NCBI RefSeq assembly: GCF_020616335.1
Contig: NZ_CP085051.1
Span: 1,364,001 to 1,428,000, forward strand
DNA length: 64,000 nt
Reading direction: 5' to 3'
Source of the DNA: Corynebacterium uberis
GTDB lineage: Bacteria > Actinomycetota > Actinomycetes > Mycobacteriales > Mycobacteriaceae
Both the position numbers and the translations under genes were made by a program. Below are positions 36,772 to 46,210 of the stretch, one piece after another (the stretch's first letter is position 1; each line of letters begins with the position of its first letter). Below the pieces are notes generated by a model that was given only the letters and a program-made list of their open reading frames with translations, was not told the DNA's origin and did no database searches.

Positions 36772-37271
36772 CCGACTTTCGTCTCATCAGCGATCAGGAA
36801 TGGCGCCAGCGTTTAAGCGCTGAGGAATACCGCGTCCTGCGTCAGGCCGGAACGGAAGCCCCGTTTAGCGGAGAATACACAGACACCACCACGGCCGGAA
36901 TCTACCGCTGCCGGGCGTGCAAGGCAGAGCTGTTTCGCTCCACTGAGAAATTCCCCTCCCATTGCGGATGGCCCGCGTTCTTCTCCCCCTTAGCCGGCGA
37001 GGCCGTCATCGAGCGCGAAGATCATTCGCTGGGGATGACGCGCACCGAGGTGATCTGCGCCAACTGCGGCTCCCACCTGGGTCACGTTTTCGCCGGTGAG
37101 GGCTATGACACCCCCACCGACCTACGCTATTGCATCAACTCCGTGTGCCTCGAGCTTTCCGCTGACGCACCGGATGGCGCCGAGGCGCCGGAAGCGACAA
37201 GCACTTCGGGCGCACCGGGCGCACCGGGCGCCTCGGCAGATTCGGGGTTGCCCCCGCAGCGCCGCGCTTAG
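36768..37271 (+). CDS. msrB: Peptide-methionine (R)-S-oxide reductase MsrB
   Basis: Repairs methionine R-sulfoxide using thioredoxin. The 167-residue protein has both zinc Cys pairs (YRCRACKAEL, CANCGSHLGHVF), the PSHCGWPAF segment, and the catalytic RYCINSVCLEL motif near residue 122. After this the protein continues with about 40 low-complexity residues (GAPGAPGAS repeats), which most MsrB proteins lack. ATG at 36768 overlaps aftC by ATGA; GAAAGGAAAG lies upstream. Its stop overlaps that of convergent hemQ by four bases. Confidence 0.95.
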   Translation: MTDFRLISDQEWRQRLSAEEYRVLRQAGTEAPFSGEYTDTTTAGIYRCRACKAELFRSTEKFPSHCGWPAFFSPLAGEAVIEREDHSLGMTRTEVICANCGSHLGHVFAGEGYDTPTDLRYCINSVCLELSADAPDGAEAPEATSTSGAPGAPGASADSGLPPQRRA

Positions 37272-37969
37272 GGCAGCGCGTTGAGCAGCGTCTGGGCATC
37301 CATGATGCGCCGGCCGCTGTAGAACGGAATCTCCTCGCGCACGTGCAGGCGCGCCTCCGTGTAACGCATGTCGTGCATGAGGTCGACGATGCGGCCCATG
37401 TCCGAGGCTTCGAAAGCGAGCATCCACTCATAGTCGCCGAGCGCGAAGGCGGTGGTGGTGTTGGCGCGCACGTCCTTGTAGCCGGCGGCTGCGCGGCCGT
37501 GCTCGGCCAGGATGCGTCGGCGATCGGTGGGATCTAGGACGTACCAGTCGTAGGAGCGGACGAAGGGGTAGACGGTCATCCATTCTTCCGGCTCCTCGCC
37601 CATGATGAAGGACGGCAGGTGTGCCTTGTTGAACTCGGAGGGGCGGTGCACGCCATTTCCGCACCACACCAACTCGCAGACCTGGCCCAGCACGGTGGTG
37701 CGGCGGAAATCGTTGAGCGCGGACTGCAGGTCCGAGAACTCAGGCGCGTGCCACCAGATAATAAGGTCCGAGTCCGCCTTGAACCCGGAGGCCAGGTAGA
37801 CGCCGCGCACGGTGACGGTGCCGGCGGCGGCAAGGTCATCCAGGAACTTCTGGAATTGGGCGGCCACGTCCGTGCGGTCATCCGGCAGGGCTCCCTGCCC
37901 AATATGGAACACTGCGTACTGGGTGTACTGCTGATAGTTGTTGAGTTGATCGAGATCCATGTCTGCCAT
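37268..37969 (-). CDS. hemQ: Coproheme decarboxylase HemQ (chlorite-dismutase family)
   Basis: A 233-residue enzyme that finishes heme b in the coproporphyrin-dependent pathway of actinobacteria by oxidatively decarboxylating coproheme III. It carries the family pattern: VFHIGQGALPDD at the N-terminus, KADSDLIIWWHAPEFSDLQ, SYDWYVLDPTDRRRILAEHG and EWMLAFEASDMGRIVDLMHDMR. Its place next to msrB matches Rv2676c. ATG at 37969 with AAAGGA 13 bases upstream; ATG at 37960 is also possible. Confidence 0.93.
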   Translation of the reverse strand: MADMDLDQLNNYQQYTQYAVFHIGQGALPDDRTDVAAQFQKFLDDLAAAGTVTVRGVYLASGFKADSDLIIWWHAPEFSDLQSALNDFRRTTVLGQVCELVWCGNGVHRPSEFNKAHLPSFIMGEEPEEWMTVYPFVRSYDWYVLDPTDRRRILAEHGRAAAGYKDVRANTTTAFALGDYEWMLAFEASDMGRIVDLMHDMRYTEARLHVREEIPFYSGRRIMDAQTLLNALP

Positions 37970-38238
37970 GACGGCGTCGATGTCCTTTCTGGCGAGTGGG
38001 AGGCGGTCTCCTCCGCCTCCGCGCGGCGCGGGATGCTGCCATCCCGCGCGGGGTAGTCAACCGGTGCCCGCGGGATGGAAGCACCCCGCCGGCACCGCGT
38101 CTCATCCATCATAAGTTTGAACGCACGGGGAGGGGAACCAAGGGTACCCACAGCGGGATGGGGGTTGTCACTTTGCTATGCCAAATATGCTCAGCTTCGG
38201 CGCGCCTTCACGCCACGCACAAAGCTAAAGATACGTTT

Positions 38239-38880
38239 GTGTGCGTGATCCATTCCGATTCGTCCACCACGGCTGCGTCCGCCTCCCGGCGCCGACGCAG
38301 CGACGAGGCGGCTGTGCCGGCTGAGTTCTCCGAGGCGGTCGAGTCCATGCACTCGGCGTATATCCGCCCGGAACTGAGCCTGGGAACGATCCGCCCGCCC
38401 CAGCGCCTCGCCCCCTTTAGCCACGCCATCGGCCTGGAGGTTGACCACCTACAACCTGAGCTACCTGACCAGATTCCCCCGGACTCGGACGGTGACGCCT
38501 TTGGCCGGCTGATCCTCCTGCACGATCCCAAGGCAGAGGACGCCTGGGAGGGATCCATGCGCCTGGTGGCCTACATTCAGGCAGACATGGATGATGAGGT
38601 TGCCGCCGATCCCCTCCTGCCGGAGGTGGCCTGGCAATGGCTCACTGAGGCGCTAGAAAAGGAATCGGCAGGCCTGACAAACCTGGGTGGCACCGTCACA
38701 TCTACCACGTCTGTGCGCTACGGTGACATTGGCGGCCCGCCACGGGCCTATCAGCTTGAGATGCGCGCGTCCTGGACCGCCGATGGTAACGATCTGTCCC
38801 CCCACGTTGCTGCCTTTGCCCGCGTGCTGGCCAACGTGGCTGGCCTTCCGCCTGAGGGCGTGACCCAACTCGGGTCCTAG
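38239..38880 (+). CDS. DUF3000-domain protein
   Basis: An actinobacterial protein of unknown function, about 213 residues. The conserved part starts at PAEFSEAVESMHSA and includes GRLILLHDPKAEDAWEGSMRLVAYIQADMD and LPEVAWQWLTEAL. The start is poorly defined: GTG at 38239 or 38245 both leave a short Ser/Arg-rich leader; the longer reading back to 37996 has no homolog-like content. It sits 56 bases before the RNase D gene, as in mycobacteria, hinting at co-transcription. Confidence 0.8.
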   Translation: MCVIHSDSSTTAASASRRRRSDEAAVPAEFSEAVESMHSAYIRPELSLGTIRPPQRLAPFSHAIGLEVDHLQPELPDQIPPDSDGDAFGRLILLHDPKAEDAWEGSMRLVAYIQADMDDEVAADPLLPEVAWQWLTEALEKESAGLTNLGGTVTSTTSVRYGDIGGPPRAYQLEMRASWTADGNDLSPHVAAFARVLANVAGLPPEGVTQLGS

Positions 38881-38936
38881 ATTCTTCAGGCCATACGCTC
38901 AAGCCTGGGTTCATAAAGGAGGAACTCCTCTTCGCG

Positions 38937-40259
38937 ATGGCACGCCGCACGCCCCACTCTTTGCAGTCCAGCGCACAGTCTGGCCCCCGCCCTGCCGCCG
39001 ACCCTGCTTCGCCGACCCCGGCGACTCCCGCCGCAGAGGTACCCGTGTTGCAGCGGCCCGCCGGCGGCGTGCCGGACGTGGTGGATACCCCGTCGGGGTT
39101 TCGTCGGGCTGCCCGCGTGCTCGCCCGGGGGGCGGGTCCGTTTGCCATTGATACCGAGCGGGCCTCCGGCTTCCGCTTCGACGACCGCGCCTTTTTGATT
39201 CAGATCAAGCGCCGCGGCGCAGGCACCTTCCTGCTGGCCCCGGAGGGCTACCGCACGGAGCTCAATGCGGCCCTCGCCCCCGTGATCAACGGGCAGGATT
39301 GGGTCATTCACGCGGCCGCCTCTGATTTGCCGTCTTTGTCCTGGCTGGGCCTTCATCCGGGGACGCTGTTTGATACGGAGCTGGCGGGGCGCATCGCCGG
39401 CTATCCGCGCGTGAATTTGGCGGCGATGACGGAGGCCGTCCTTGGTGTCCGCCTGGAGAAGGGGCACGGGGCCGAGGATTGGTCTACTACTCCCCTGCCG
39501 CGCAGCTGGCTGGCGTATGCGGCACTGGACGTGGAGCTGCTTCTTGAGCTTGCCGAGGCGCTTGCAGAAGTACTCGATGAACAAGGCAAGCTCGACTGGG
39601 CGTCCCAGGAGTTTGCCAGCCTGGTGGAGCGGCATCGCGATGACGTTCCGCCGCTGCGCCATTGGCGCAATACCCGCGGGGTTTCCACCGTGGTGAGCAC
39701 CCGCACCCTGGCCATCGTGCGCGAACTGTGGCAGGCGCGCGAGGCGATCGCGGTATATCAGGACCTCTCCCCGTCCGTGTTATTGCCGGACAAAATGATC
39801 CTGGCCATCGCCCACGCCGCCCCGCGCACCCCCCGGGAGATGCATGGGATTCCGGGCATGCGCGAGCGCTACCGCAGACACAGCTCGGTGTGGTTGCAGG
39901 CGGTGAAGAAGGGCAAGCGGGTTCCGGCCGACCGGTTGCCGCGCAAGGCCCCCAAGGTGCGGTCTTTGCCGGCGGTGTCCGCGTGGCCGCGGCGCAACAG
40001 GACGGGTGCGCGGGTGCTGGCCGCGGCGCAACAGGCGTTGGAGGAGTTTTCGCGTTCTCGGGGCATCCCGGTGGAAAACATCATCAAACCCGCTGTGCTG
40101 CGCGCAGCTATTTGGGCGGCGACCTATGACAAGGCGCGCACCATCGCCGATGTCGCTGAGCTCATCGCGTTTCTGGATGATCACGACGTGCGCGCGTGGC
40201 AGCGCGATATTGCGGTGTCACTCGTCGCGCCGCTGCTGTTTGCTTCTGCCGCCCGCTAG
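38937..40259 (+). CDS. rnd: Ribonuclease D-type 3'-5' exonuclease (HRDC)
   Basis: A 440-residue DEDD exonuclease. Exo I is [12 protein letters not shown] near residue 75, Exo II lies in [16 protein letters not shown], and Exo III is [14 protein letters not shown]; an HRDC domain follows ([26 protein letters not shown]) with a long C-terminal part. Expected to trim tRNA and other RNA 3' ends. ATG at 38937. The Shine-Dalgarno AGGAGG lies 14 bases upstream and can fold onto CTCCT just after it. The stop overlaps the convergent dxs stop by four bases. Confidence 0.9.
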   Translation: MARRTPHSLQSSAQSGPRPAADPASPTPATPAAEVPVLQRPAGGVPDVVDTPSGFRRAARVLARGAGPFAIDTERASGFRFDDRAFLIQIKRRGAGTFLLAPEGYRTELNAALAPVINGQDWVIHAAASDLPSLSWLGLHPGTLFDTELAGRIAGYPRVNLAAMTEAVLGVRLEKGHGAEDWSTTPLPRSWLAYAALDVELLLELAEALAEVLDEQGKLDWASQEFASLVERHRDDVPPLRHWRNTRGVSTVVSTRTLAIVRELWQAREAIAVYQDLSPSVLLPDKMILAIAHAAPRTPREMHGIPGMRERYRRHSSVWLQAVKKGKRVPADRLPRKAPKVRSLPAVSAWPRRNRTGARVLAAAQQALEEFSRSRGIPVENIIKPAVLRAAIWAATYDKARTIADVAELIAFLDDHDVRAWQRDIAVSLVAPLLFASAAR

Positions 40260-42142
40260 CTTAACCACTGGCTAATCGACGCCGCGATGGTTGCGGCATC
40301 CATCCCCATCTCCGCGAGCAGTTCCGAGCGCGAGGCGTGCTGGGGAAACTCGTCAGGAAAGGCGATGTGCCGGATAGGAACATCGCAGCCGGCGGCGCTG
40401 AGCGTTTCTGCAATCAGTGAGCCAATTCCGCCGCGGATGATCCCGTCTTCCACGGTGACCACCATGCGTGCGGTGCGGGCCAGCTCGACCACGCTGCCTG
40501 GCACGGGGCTGACCCAGCGTGGGTCGATGACGGCCGTAGGGGTGCCGGCGGTGTTGAGCTCCGCGGCGGCATCCATCGCTGCCTGGACGAGCGCCCCGAC
40601 CCCGATGATGAGCACGGGCGCGGTTTCTTCGGTGTCGGCGGCAGCGGGTTCGACCATGATGTCTACTCCGTCGTCGGTTCGCCGCAGCGCCTGGGTGTCG
40701 GCGGGGCGGTCGCCCTTGGGGAAGCGCACCACGCTCGGGGCGTCGGCGATGCGCCAGCTTTCTTGCAGCAGCTCGCGCAGCTGGGCGCCGTCGCGGGGGG
40801 CGGCGACGTGCATGCCTGGCACCAGGGAGGTGATGGCAAGATCCCACACACCGTTGTGGCTGGGCCCGTCGGATCCGGTGATGCCCGAGCGGTCCAGGAC
40901 GAGCGTGACGGGCAATTTGAGCAGCGCCACGTCCATGAGCATCTGGTCAAAGGCCCTATTGAGGAAGGTGGAGTAGAGCGCGACCACCGGGTGCAGGCCA
41001 CCCAAGGCCAGACCTGCAGCCGAGGTCAGGGCGTGCTGTTCGGCGATTCCTACGTCAAAGAAGCGGTCCGGGTAGCGCTCCGCAAAGGGCGACAGTCCCG
41101 TCGGGCCCGCCATCGCTGCGGTGATGGCCACGATGTCTTCGCGCTCCTGGGCCACGTCGAGCAGTTCTTCGGAGAAGACGGACGTCCAGCTTGGGCCGGC
41201 CTGGCTGATGGCCTTTCCGGTGGTGGGGTCAATAACCCCCGTGGAGTGCATGAGGTCCACGGATTCGGTGGCTGCCGGGGCGAAACCGCGGCCCTTCTCG
41301 GTGACTACGTGCACGATGATCGGCCCGTCGAAGTCCCGCGCGTAGGTCAGGGAGTTTTCCAGCGCCCTGAGGTTGTGCCCGTTGACCGGGCCCACGTACT
41401 TCATCCCCAGTTCGGGGAACATCTCGGTGGGTAGCACCGAGGATTTCACGCCTTCTTTGAAGGCGTGCAGCGCCTCAAAGGTGCGTTCGCCTACCCAGCC
41501 CATGGATTTCAGGGTGGATTTACCCTGCTCCATGACTCTGTCATAGGTGTGCATCATGCGCAGGTCAGCAAGGTTGTTGGCAAAGCCGCCGATGGTCGGT
41601 GAATAGCTTCTGCCGTTGTCGTTGACCACGATGACCACGTTGCGGTGCGGGTCGGCGGCGATGTTGTTCAGCGCCTCCCAGCACATCCCGCCAGTCATGG
41701 CGCCATCGCCGACGATCGCCACGACGTTGCGGTCCCGCTGTCCCGACAGCACGAAGGACTTGGACAGGCCATCGGCGATAGACAGCGCGGCAGAGGCGTG
41801 CGAGGACTCCGTCCAGTCGTGCTCGCTTTCTGAGCGATCCGTGTACCCGGACAGCCCGCCACGCTTGCGCAGGGTATCAAACTTGTCCGCCCGGCCGGTC
41901 AGGATCTTATGCACGTAGGACTGGTGCGAGGTGTCAAAGATGAGCGGATCGTGCGGAGACGCAAAAACCCAGTGCAGGGCGACGGACAATTCCACCACAC
42001 CCAGGTTGGGGCCCAGGTGCCCGCCGGTGGCCGAGACCTTGGAAATCAGGAATTGCCTGATCTCCTCACACAGCTGCTCACGCTGGGCAAACCCCAGAGC
42101 CTTGAGGTCGGCGGGTGAAGACACGTTGCGGAGAATACCCAT
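40256..42142 (-). CDS. dxs: 1-Deoxy-D-xylulose-5-phosphate synthase
   Basis: First enzyme of the MEP isoprenoid pathway: pyruvate plus glyceraldehyde 3-phosphate gives DXP using thiamine diphosphate. The 628-residue protein has [16 protein letters not shown], the ThDP motif [17 protein letters not shown] to VNDNGRSYS, and the pyrimidine-ring glutamate in [11 protein letters not shown]. Provides precursors for decaprenyl-phosphate (used by AftC) and menaquinone. ATG at 42142; the AAGGAG upstream is rather distant (15 bases). A one-mismatch motif copy is at 40271-40282. Confidence 0.97.
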   Translation of the reverse strand: MGILRNVSSPADLKALGFAQREQLCEEIRQFLISKVSATGGHLGPNLGVVELSVALHWVFASPHDPLIFDTSHQSYVHKILTGRADKFDTLRKRGGLSGYTDRSESEHDWTESSHASAALSIADGLSKSFVLSGQRDRNVVAIVGDGAMTGGMCWEALNNIAADPHRNVVIVVNDNGRSYSPTIGGFANNLADLRMMHTYDRVMEQGKSTLKSMGWVGERTFEALHAFKEGVKSSVLPTEMFPELGMKYVGPVNGHNLRALENSLTYARDFDGPIIVHVVTEKGRGFAPAATESVDLMHSTGVIDPTTGKAISQAGPSWTSVFSEELLDVAQEREDIVAITAAMAGPTGLSPFAERYPDRFFDVGIAEQHALTSAAGLALGGLHPVVALYSTFLNRAFDQMLMDVALLKLPVTLVLDRSGITGSDGPSHNGVWDLAITSLVPGMHVAAPRDGAQLRELLQESWRIADAPSVVRFPKGDRPADTQALRRTDDGVDIMVEPAAADTEETAPVLIIGVGALVQAAMDAAAELNTAGTPTAVIDPRWVSPVPGSVVELARTARMVVTVEDGIIRGGIGSLIAETLSAAGCDVPIRHIAFPDEFPQHASRSELLAEMGMDAATIAASISQWLS

Positions 42143-42296
42143 GGACTTGTTTTACGACTCCTTCGCTTGCCGTGGCCCGTGGCACGCCGCCGCCCGCCTC
42201 GGGCGCGACCTGCCCGCCCAGGAGGCCCCGGGCGAGGAGGGCAACTTCCGCTAGATTCTACGCGGTTGCGCGCCTACTCAAGAACTACGGTCGGCC

Positions 42297-43553
42297 TCAT
42301 TTATGCGCCGCGGTCGCCGCGGGGACGAGGAGTACCAGTACCTCAAAGTGGTGGGTGCCGGGGAAGGCGTCGATAAGCTGCATCTGTGCCACCGTCATCC
42401 CTTGAGCAGACCAATAGCCCAGGTCACGGGCCAGCGTCGCGGGATCGCAGCCGATGTGCACGACGGCCCGCGGGCGCGCCTGCGCCACCTGTGCGATCAC
42501 GGCAGCGCCCGCGCCCGAGCGCGGCGGATCAAGAATCACGGCGTCCGGGCGCGGCAGCTGGGACACCGCCGCATCGACCCGCGCATTGACCATGGTCACG
42601 CCCTCCGGCCAGGAATGAGCCTGGCCAGAAGCCGCGGCAGAATAATCCACCGAATAGATCTGCGCGTCGGCGCCCAGCACGTCGCGCAACGTGGGAATGA
42701 ACAAGCCGACGCCGCCGTAGAGATCCCAGCCGACGGGGCTGGCCTGGGTGTTTTCGCTGAAGTAGCGCTCGAGTCCCTGGCGCAGCAACCCGGCGACAGC
42801 CTCCGCGTAGGCGCCGGGTGCGGCAACATGGGCCTGCCAAAAGGCCGTCGCGGGGAAGCGGAACGTGGTCGCGCCCACCGTCTGGGTGACCGTCCCGCTG
42901 CCTTCGATCAGGCCGGTCGTCTTTTCCGTTCGCCGCCCTCGTGCAGCCGCGCGCGCCTCAAGCACATGCCGCTCGCCGGCATCATCCATGACGGCAATGA
43001 CTTCCGCTCCCGGGGTAAAACGGCGCGCGTCCTCCCCCACGATCCCGCGCGCTAAGCCGGGCACCAATTGGCTGCACGCCACATCCGTGACCACCGCGGT
43101 GGACTGCGCCTTGCGCGTACCGGCTCTGCCCTGCTTATCGACGCCCAGCCGCGCACGCGAGCGCCACCCGCTCACCGGCTCCAGGGTGCGCAGCGTCGGC
43201 TCCGGCAGCCCCTCCAGCGCCCCGATGCGCCCGAGCTGGTCGCGCAAGATCCCAGCTTTGAGCTCCAGCTCCTTGTCCGGACGCACCGCAGAAAAGTCGC
43301 AGCACCCGGCACCGGCTGCGGCCGCAGGGCAGCGCTCCTCACCGCGGAGCTCCGAGGGCTGCTCAACGGCTACTGCCGTCGCCTCCCAGAAGCGCTTCTT
43401 CTTCTTGTGCACGGCGATGGTGACCACATCGCCGGGGAAGGCTCCTGCGACAAAGACCACGCGGGCGTCGATAAGCGCAATCCCTCTGCCGCCGTGGGCC
43501 ATCCGCTCGATGCGAACCCCGGATATGGTCTCACGGGTATCAGTGGGAATCAT
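42297..43553 (-). CDS. Class I SAM-dependent RNA methyltransferase (TrmA/RumA family)
   Basis: A 418-residue 5-methyluridine-type RNA methyltransferase. An N-terminal TRAM domain, a cysteine set that may hold a 4Fe-4S cluster (ERCPAAAAGAGCCDF plus a later VACSQ), the SAM-fold stretch DLYGGVGLFIPTL, ILDPPRSGAG and the catalytic Cys in HIGCDPATLARD are present. Which RNA base it modifies cannot be read from sequence. ATG at 43553 has GGAGAT before it and overlaps DUF3159 by 14 bases. Matches Rv2689c in position. Three exact dispersed-motif copies fall inside it. Confidence 0.9.
   Translation of the reverse strand: MIPTDTRETISGVRIERMAHGGRGIALIDARVVFVAGAFPGDVVTIAVHKKKKRFWEATAVAVEQPSELRGEERCPAAAAGAGCCDFSAVRPDKELELKAGILRDQLGRIGALEGLPEPTLRTLEPVSGWRSRARLGVDKQGRAGTRKAQSTAVVTDVACSQLVPGLARGIVGEDARRFTPGAEVIAVMDDAGERHVLEARAAARGRRTEKTTGLIEGSGTVTQTVGATTFRFPATAFWQAHVAAPGAYAEAVAGLLRQGLERYFSENTQASPVGWDLYGGVGLFIPTLRDVLGADAQIYSVDYSAAASGQAHSWPEGVTMVNARVDAAVSQLPRPDAVILDPPRSGAGAAVIAQVAQARPRAVVHIGCDPATLARDLGYWSAQGMTVAQMQLIDAFPGTHHFEVLVLLVPAATAAHK
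42367..42378 (-). repeat. Exact copy of dispersed motif GCTTATCGACGC
   Basis: Near the 3' end of the RNA methyltransferase gene; sense strand codes for Q-L-I-D-A-F. Confidence 0.8.
43133..43144 (+). repeat. Exact copy of dispersed motif GCTTATCGACGC
   Basis: In the same methyltransferase gene but opposite orientation to the gene, coding for G-V-D-K-Q. Confidence 0.8.
43465..43476 (-). repeat. Exact copy of dispersed motif GCTTATCGACGC
   Basis: Third copy in the methyltransferase gene; sense strand codes for A-L-I-D-A-R. Confidence 0.8.
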
Positions 43554-44364
43554 CGGTATCTCCTTGTCGCCGCCCCTGCGGGAGGCCTTGCTGTGCTGGA
43601 TGTTTGGGTGCCTGCTCGGCTTCTGGCTCGGCTTCTGGCTGGGCTTCTTGCTGAGCTTCTTCCGCGGGCGACGGCTGCGCGGCAACCAGCGCATCGGCGC
43701 GACGCACCAGAATCACCGTCACAACAGTCACCACCGCCGTCAGTGGCCACCCCATCAGAATCCTCGCCACCGCCAACTGGGTGGTGCCATCGTGGCCATA
43801 AAAGTAATGCTGCACCACAAAACGGGCGGCAAAAACAACGGCCCACCCCAGCGTCGCCCACGCATAACACCGCCGCGCAGCAGGGACTCCGCGCCAAGAC
43901 ATCGAGTCCCCATTAACGCCCTTCCAAATCACCCCGACAATTGGCCACCGCACCACCACGGACACCACACTCACGCAGGCGAAAAGCAGCGACATCCAGA
44001 TCCCGTAGAGGAAATAGCCCTTGGCATCCCCCATCTTCCACGCAATTGCGGCACAAATGGCCACCCCAATGAAACCGGAAATTGCCGGTTGCACCGACTC
44101 CTTGCGCACCAGCCGCCACACGAACACCGCGGCGGCGACTCCCAAGGCGGCAAGCAGCGCTGGCACAAGACCCTTCCAAGCGTTGATAGGAACCAACACC
44201 AGCACCGGCAACGTGGAAGACACCAGCCCGGTCAGCCCTCCCATCTGTTCGAGCAGGGTCGGGTCGCTTACCTCGGTGTCTGCGGCGGCCGCCCCCTCGG
44301 GCGTTGCTGCTGGTGGCGTTCGAGGGGCATCACTGTGATCGGCGGGCAGGCCAGATGACGTCAC
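43540..44364 (-). CDS. DUF3159 membrane protein
   Basis: A 274-residue actinobacterial membrane protein of unknown function with about six hydrophobic segments between residues 45 and 225 (LVSSTLPVLVLVPINAWKGL, LLAALGVAAAVFVWRLV, FIGVAICAAIAWKMGDAKGYFLYGIW). The C-terminal 45 residues are a Glu/Gln/Pro-rich tail (EAQPEAEPEAEQ) from a DNA tandem repeat near 43600-43660. GTG at 44364 has AAAGGAA upstream. It overlaps the RNA methyltransferase start by 14 bases, so the two are coupled. Confidence 0.85.
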   Translation of the reverse strand: MTSSGLPADHSDAPRTPPAATPEGAAAADTEVSDPTLLEQMGGLTGLVSSTLPVLVLVPINAWKGLVPALLAALGVAAAVFVWRLVRKESVQPAISGFIGVAICAAIAWKMGDAKGYFLYGIWMSLLFACVSVVSVVVRWPIVGVIWKGVNGDSMSWRGVPAARRCYAWATLGWAVVFAARFVVQHYFYGHDGTTQLAVARILMGWPLTAVVTVVTVILVRRADALVAAQPSPAEEAQQEAQPEAEPEAEQAPKHPAQQGLPQGRRQGDTDDSH

Positions 44365-44620
44365 GTCCGGATTCCTTTACTGGTGGGGCACGGGGCAACT
44401 ATGAAAGGGCATGCGGCGGTGCCCCCTCGCCACGCTGCGTGGGCTTTAGTGCTCGTGCGAAGCAGAAGGGCTCGCGCCCTCTTGCACGACACTGGGTGTG
44501 CGTTAGCTTACAGCGCGGCCACCGCACGACCACCGCGCGGGAGAACTGGGCTGGAGCAAGCCAGCAGATGCACACCAGCTGACACAGGCCAAGCGGGGCC
44601 TGCGGGGCGCCGCAGCGTAC

Positions 44621-45484
44621 TTAGGATGCCGAGGGGCCGATTTGCGGCTGCCCCGGCGCAGGCGCCTGCTCGGGCTGCTGTTGCTGCTGTTGCTGCTGGG
44701 CCGCGCGCTGCTGGAGCGCCTGATTAACCTGCTCGACCAGCTGCTGCGGCAACGTCACCGGCAGCGAATTGCCTGCAAGGATCGGGTCGTCCCCGCGATA
44801 CACAAAGGTCCGGGCCACAAGCTGGCGGCCCTGCTCAGTCAGCTCATCAGCCATCTCCAGGGGGCCCGCCAGCGTGAAGCGCAACATCCATCGCGGCCCG
44901 TCCGCGCCGATCAGGCGAATGATTCCGGCGGTGCCGCGGGCAACAACCTCGCGGCCCCAAGGCCCATCTTCGATCTGCGGGTTCAGACCATCTTCGGTCA
45001 TCTTCTCCATGATCTCGCTGACGGCCTGACGCCACTGCGCGGTCGAGGTGGGCGCAGCGAACGCCACCGGCGTGATGCGCCCGTAGCGGGTGACCACGTG
45101 GAGCATCCGCGGGCCCTCCTCCCCCATCTCCACCTGAATCTGGGATTCCTTGGGCAGGGGTAGCTTGAGCGAGCCTAGGTTGAGCACGCCGTTGGAAAAG
45201 TCAGAGAAGTCAAAGTCCTCGATGGCCACCTGGTCACCATCGAAGGGGCCAGTCGTGCCGTTGACGGCATCGTGGGTGACGGCAGGCTCTTCCTCTGCTC
45301 CGGGCTGTCCATCTTGTGCTGCGGACGCTGCCACGGCGGAGTCATTGTCCGCATAGCCGGTGTGGGCATTGTGCGCGCTATTGTCCGCGCTGCTGGAACC
45401 GTCCTGCTCGTATTCGTTTGGTGCAGCTACAGCCTCATCATTGCCGTCTGCCTTATCTTTCTTTCCAAATGGCCACAGTCCCAT
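44621..45484 (-). CDS. DUF3710-domain protein
   Basis: A 287-residue cytoplasmic protein of unknown function, found beside dut across Corynebacteriales (Rv2696c position). N-terminus MGLWPFGKKDKADG followed by an acidic, low-complexity stretch; conserved DUF3710 core from about residue 75 (GPFDGDQVAIEDFDFSDFSNGVLNLGSL ... PWGREVVARGTAGIIRLIGADGPRWMLRFTLAGP). The C-terminus is Gln-rich (nine of ten Gln near residue 265). ATG at 45484 has an AAGGGAG site. Confidence 0.85.
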   Translation of the reverse strand: MGLWPFGKKDKADGNDEAVAAPNEYEQDGSSSADNSAHNAHTGYADNDSAVAASAAQDGQPGAEEEPAVTHDAVNGTTGPFDGDQVAIEDFDFSDFSNGVLNLGSLKLPLPKESQIQVEMGEEGPRMLHVVTRYGRITPVAFAAPTSTAQWRQAVSEIMEKMTEDGLNPQIEDGPWGREVVARGTAGIIRLIGADGPRWMLRFTLAGPLEMADELTEQGRQLVARTFVYRGDDPILAGNSLPVTLPQQLVEQVNQALQQRAAQQQQQQQQPEQAPAPGQPQIGPSAS

Positions 45485-45660
45485 GGCACTCCACTCCCTT
45501 TCCTATCAGTACCGCCCTTCCCGCCCCGACTACTGCGGGGGGCGGGCGCCACCAACGTGCGGGGCACGGTGGCTTGCGGGTACGCCTGTTCGCTCACCCG
45601 CTGGGGCCCATGATTCACGGATGAACACGGTTGCGGGAAAAACGATACCCGCCAGCAGTC

Positions 45661-46191
45661 TTATTGCACACCTGTAGAGCCGTGACCGCCCTCACCGCGT
45701 TCGGTGCTATCTAACTGACTAACCTCACCGAAGGTGGCAAATTCCACTTTCTGGATAAGCAATTGCGCAATCCGGCTTCCGGCAGGCAACGTCACCGGCG
45801 TTTCCGGATCAAGGTTAATCAAACAGACCTTTATCTCGCCCCGATATCCGGCGTCGATTGTCCCCGGCGTGTTGACTATGCTCACGCCCTGGCGCGCAGC
45901 GAGGCCTGAGCGCGGATGGACCAGGCCAACTGTCCCCTCGGGCAAAGCCAGGGCGATTCCCGTGGGGACCAATACGCGCTGACCAGGCTCGAGGTGAACA
46001 TCTTCTACACAGCGCAGATCGGCCCCAGCATCATCAGGGTGCGCGCGCTGCGGCAGCTGCGCCTTCGGATGCAGCAGCCGGACCGACACGTGCGGTGCCG
46101 CAACACCTGCCCCGGCGAAACCTGGTTCGGCTTCGGGGTCTGAAACGGCGGAGGCGGGTTGGTGATCATGTTCAAGGTTCACGGCGCCCAC
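45661..46191 (-). CDS. dut: dUTP diphosphatase
   Basis: Hydrolyses dUTP to dUMP, keeping uracil out of DNA and feeding thymidylate synthesis; works as a trimer. The 176-residue protein has all five motifs: [47 protein letters not shown] and [10 protein letters not shown]. The last has His where most families have Phe, as in M. tuberculosis. The start is uncertain: GTG 46191 or GTG 46182, neither with a clear ribosome site; about 40 variable residues precede motif 1. Divergent from the DUF3093 gene. Confidence 0.94.
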   Translation of the reverse strand: MGAVNLEHDHQPASAVSDPEAEPGFAGAGVAAPHVSVRLLHPKAQLPQRAHPDDAGADLRCVEDVHLEPGQRVLVPTGIALALPEGTVGLVHPRSGLAARQGVSIVNTPGTIDAGYRGEIKVCLINLDPETPVTLPAGSRIAQLLIQKVEFATFGEVSQLDSTERGEGGHGSTGVQ

Positions 46192-46210
46192 ACTACGTCA
46201 GCACCGTGGA

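Noticed and set aside
44383..44727. 114-residue + strand frame between DUF3159 and DUF3710
   Set aside because: Runs into the antisense of DUF3710, no ribosome site, Arg/Ala-rich shadow composition.
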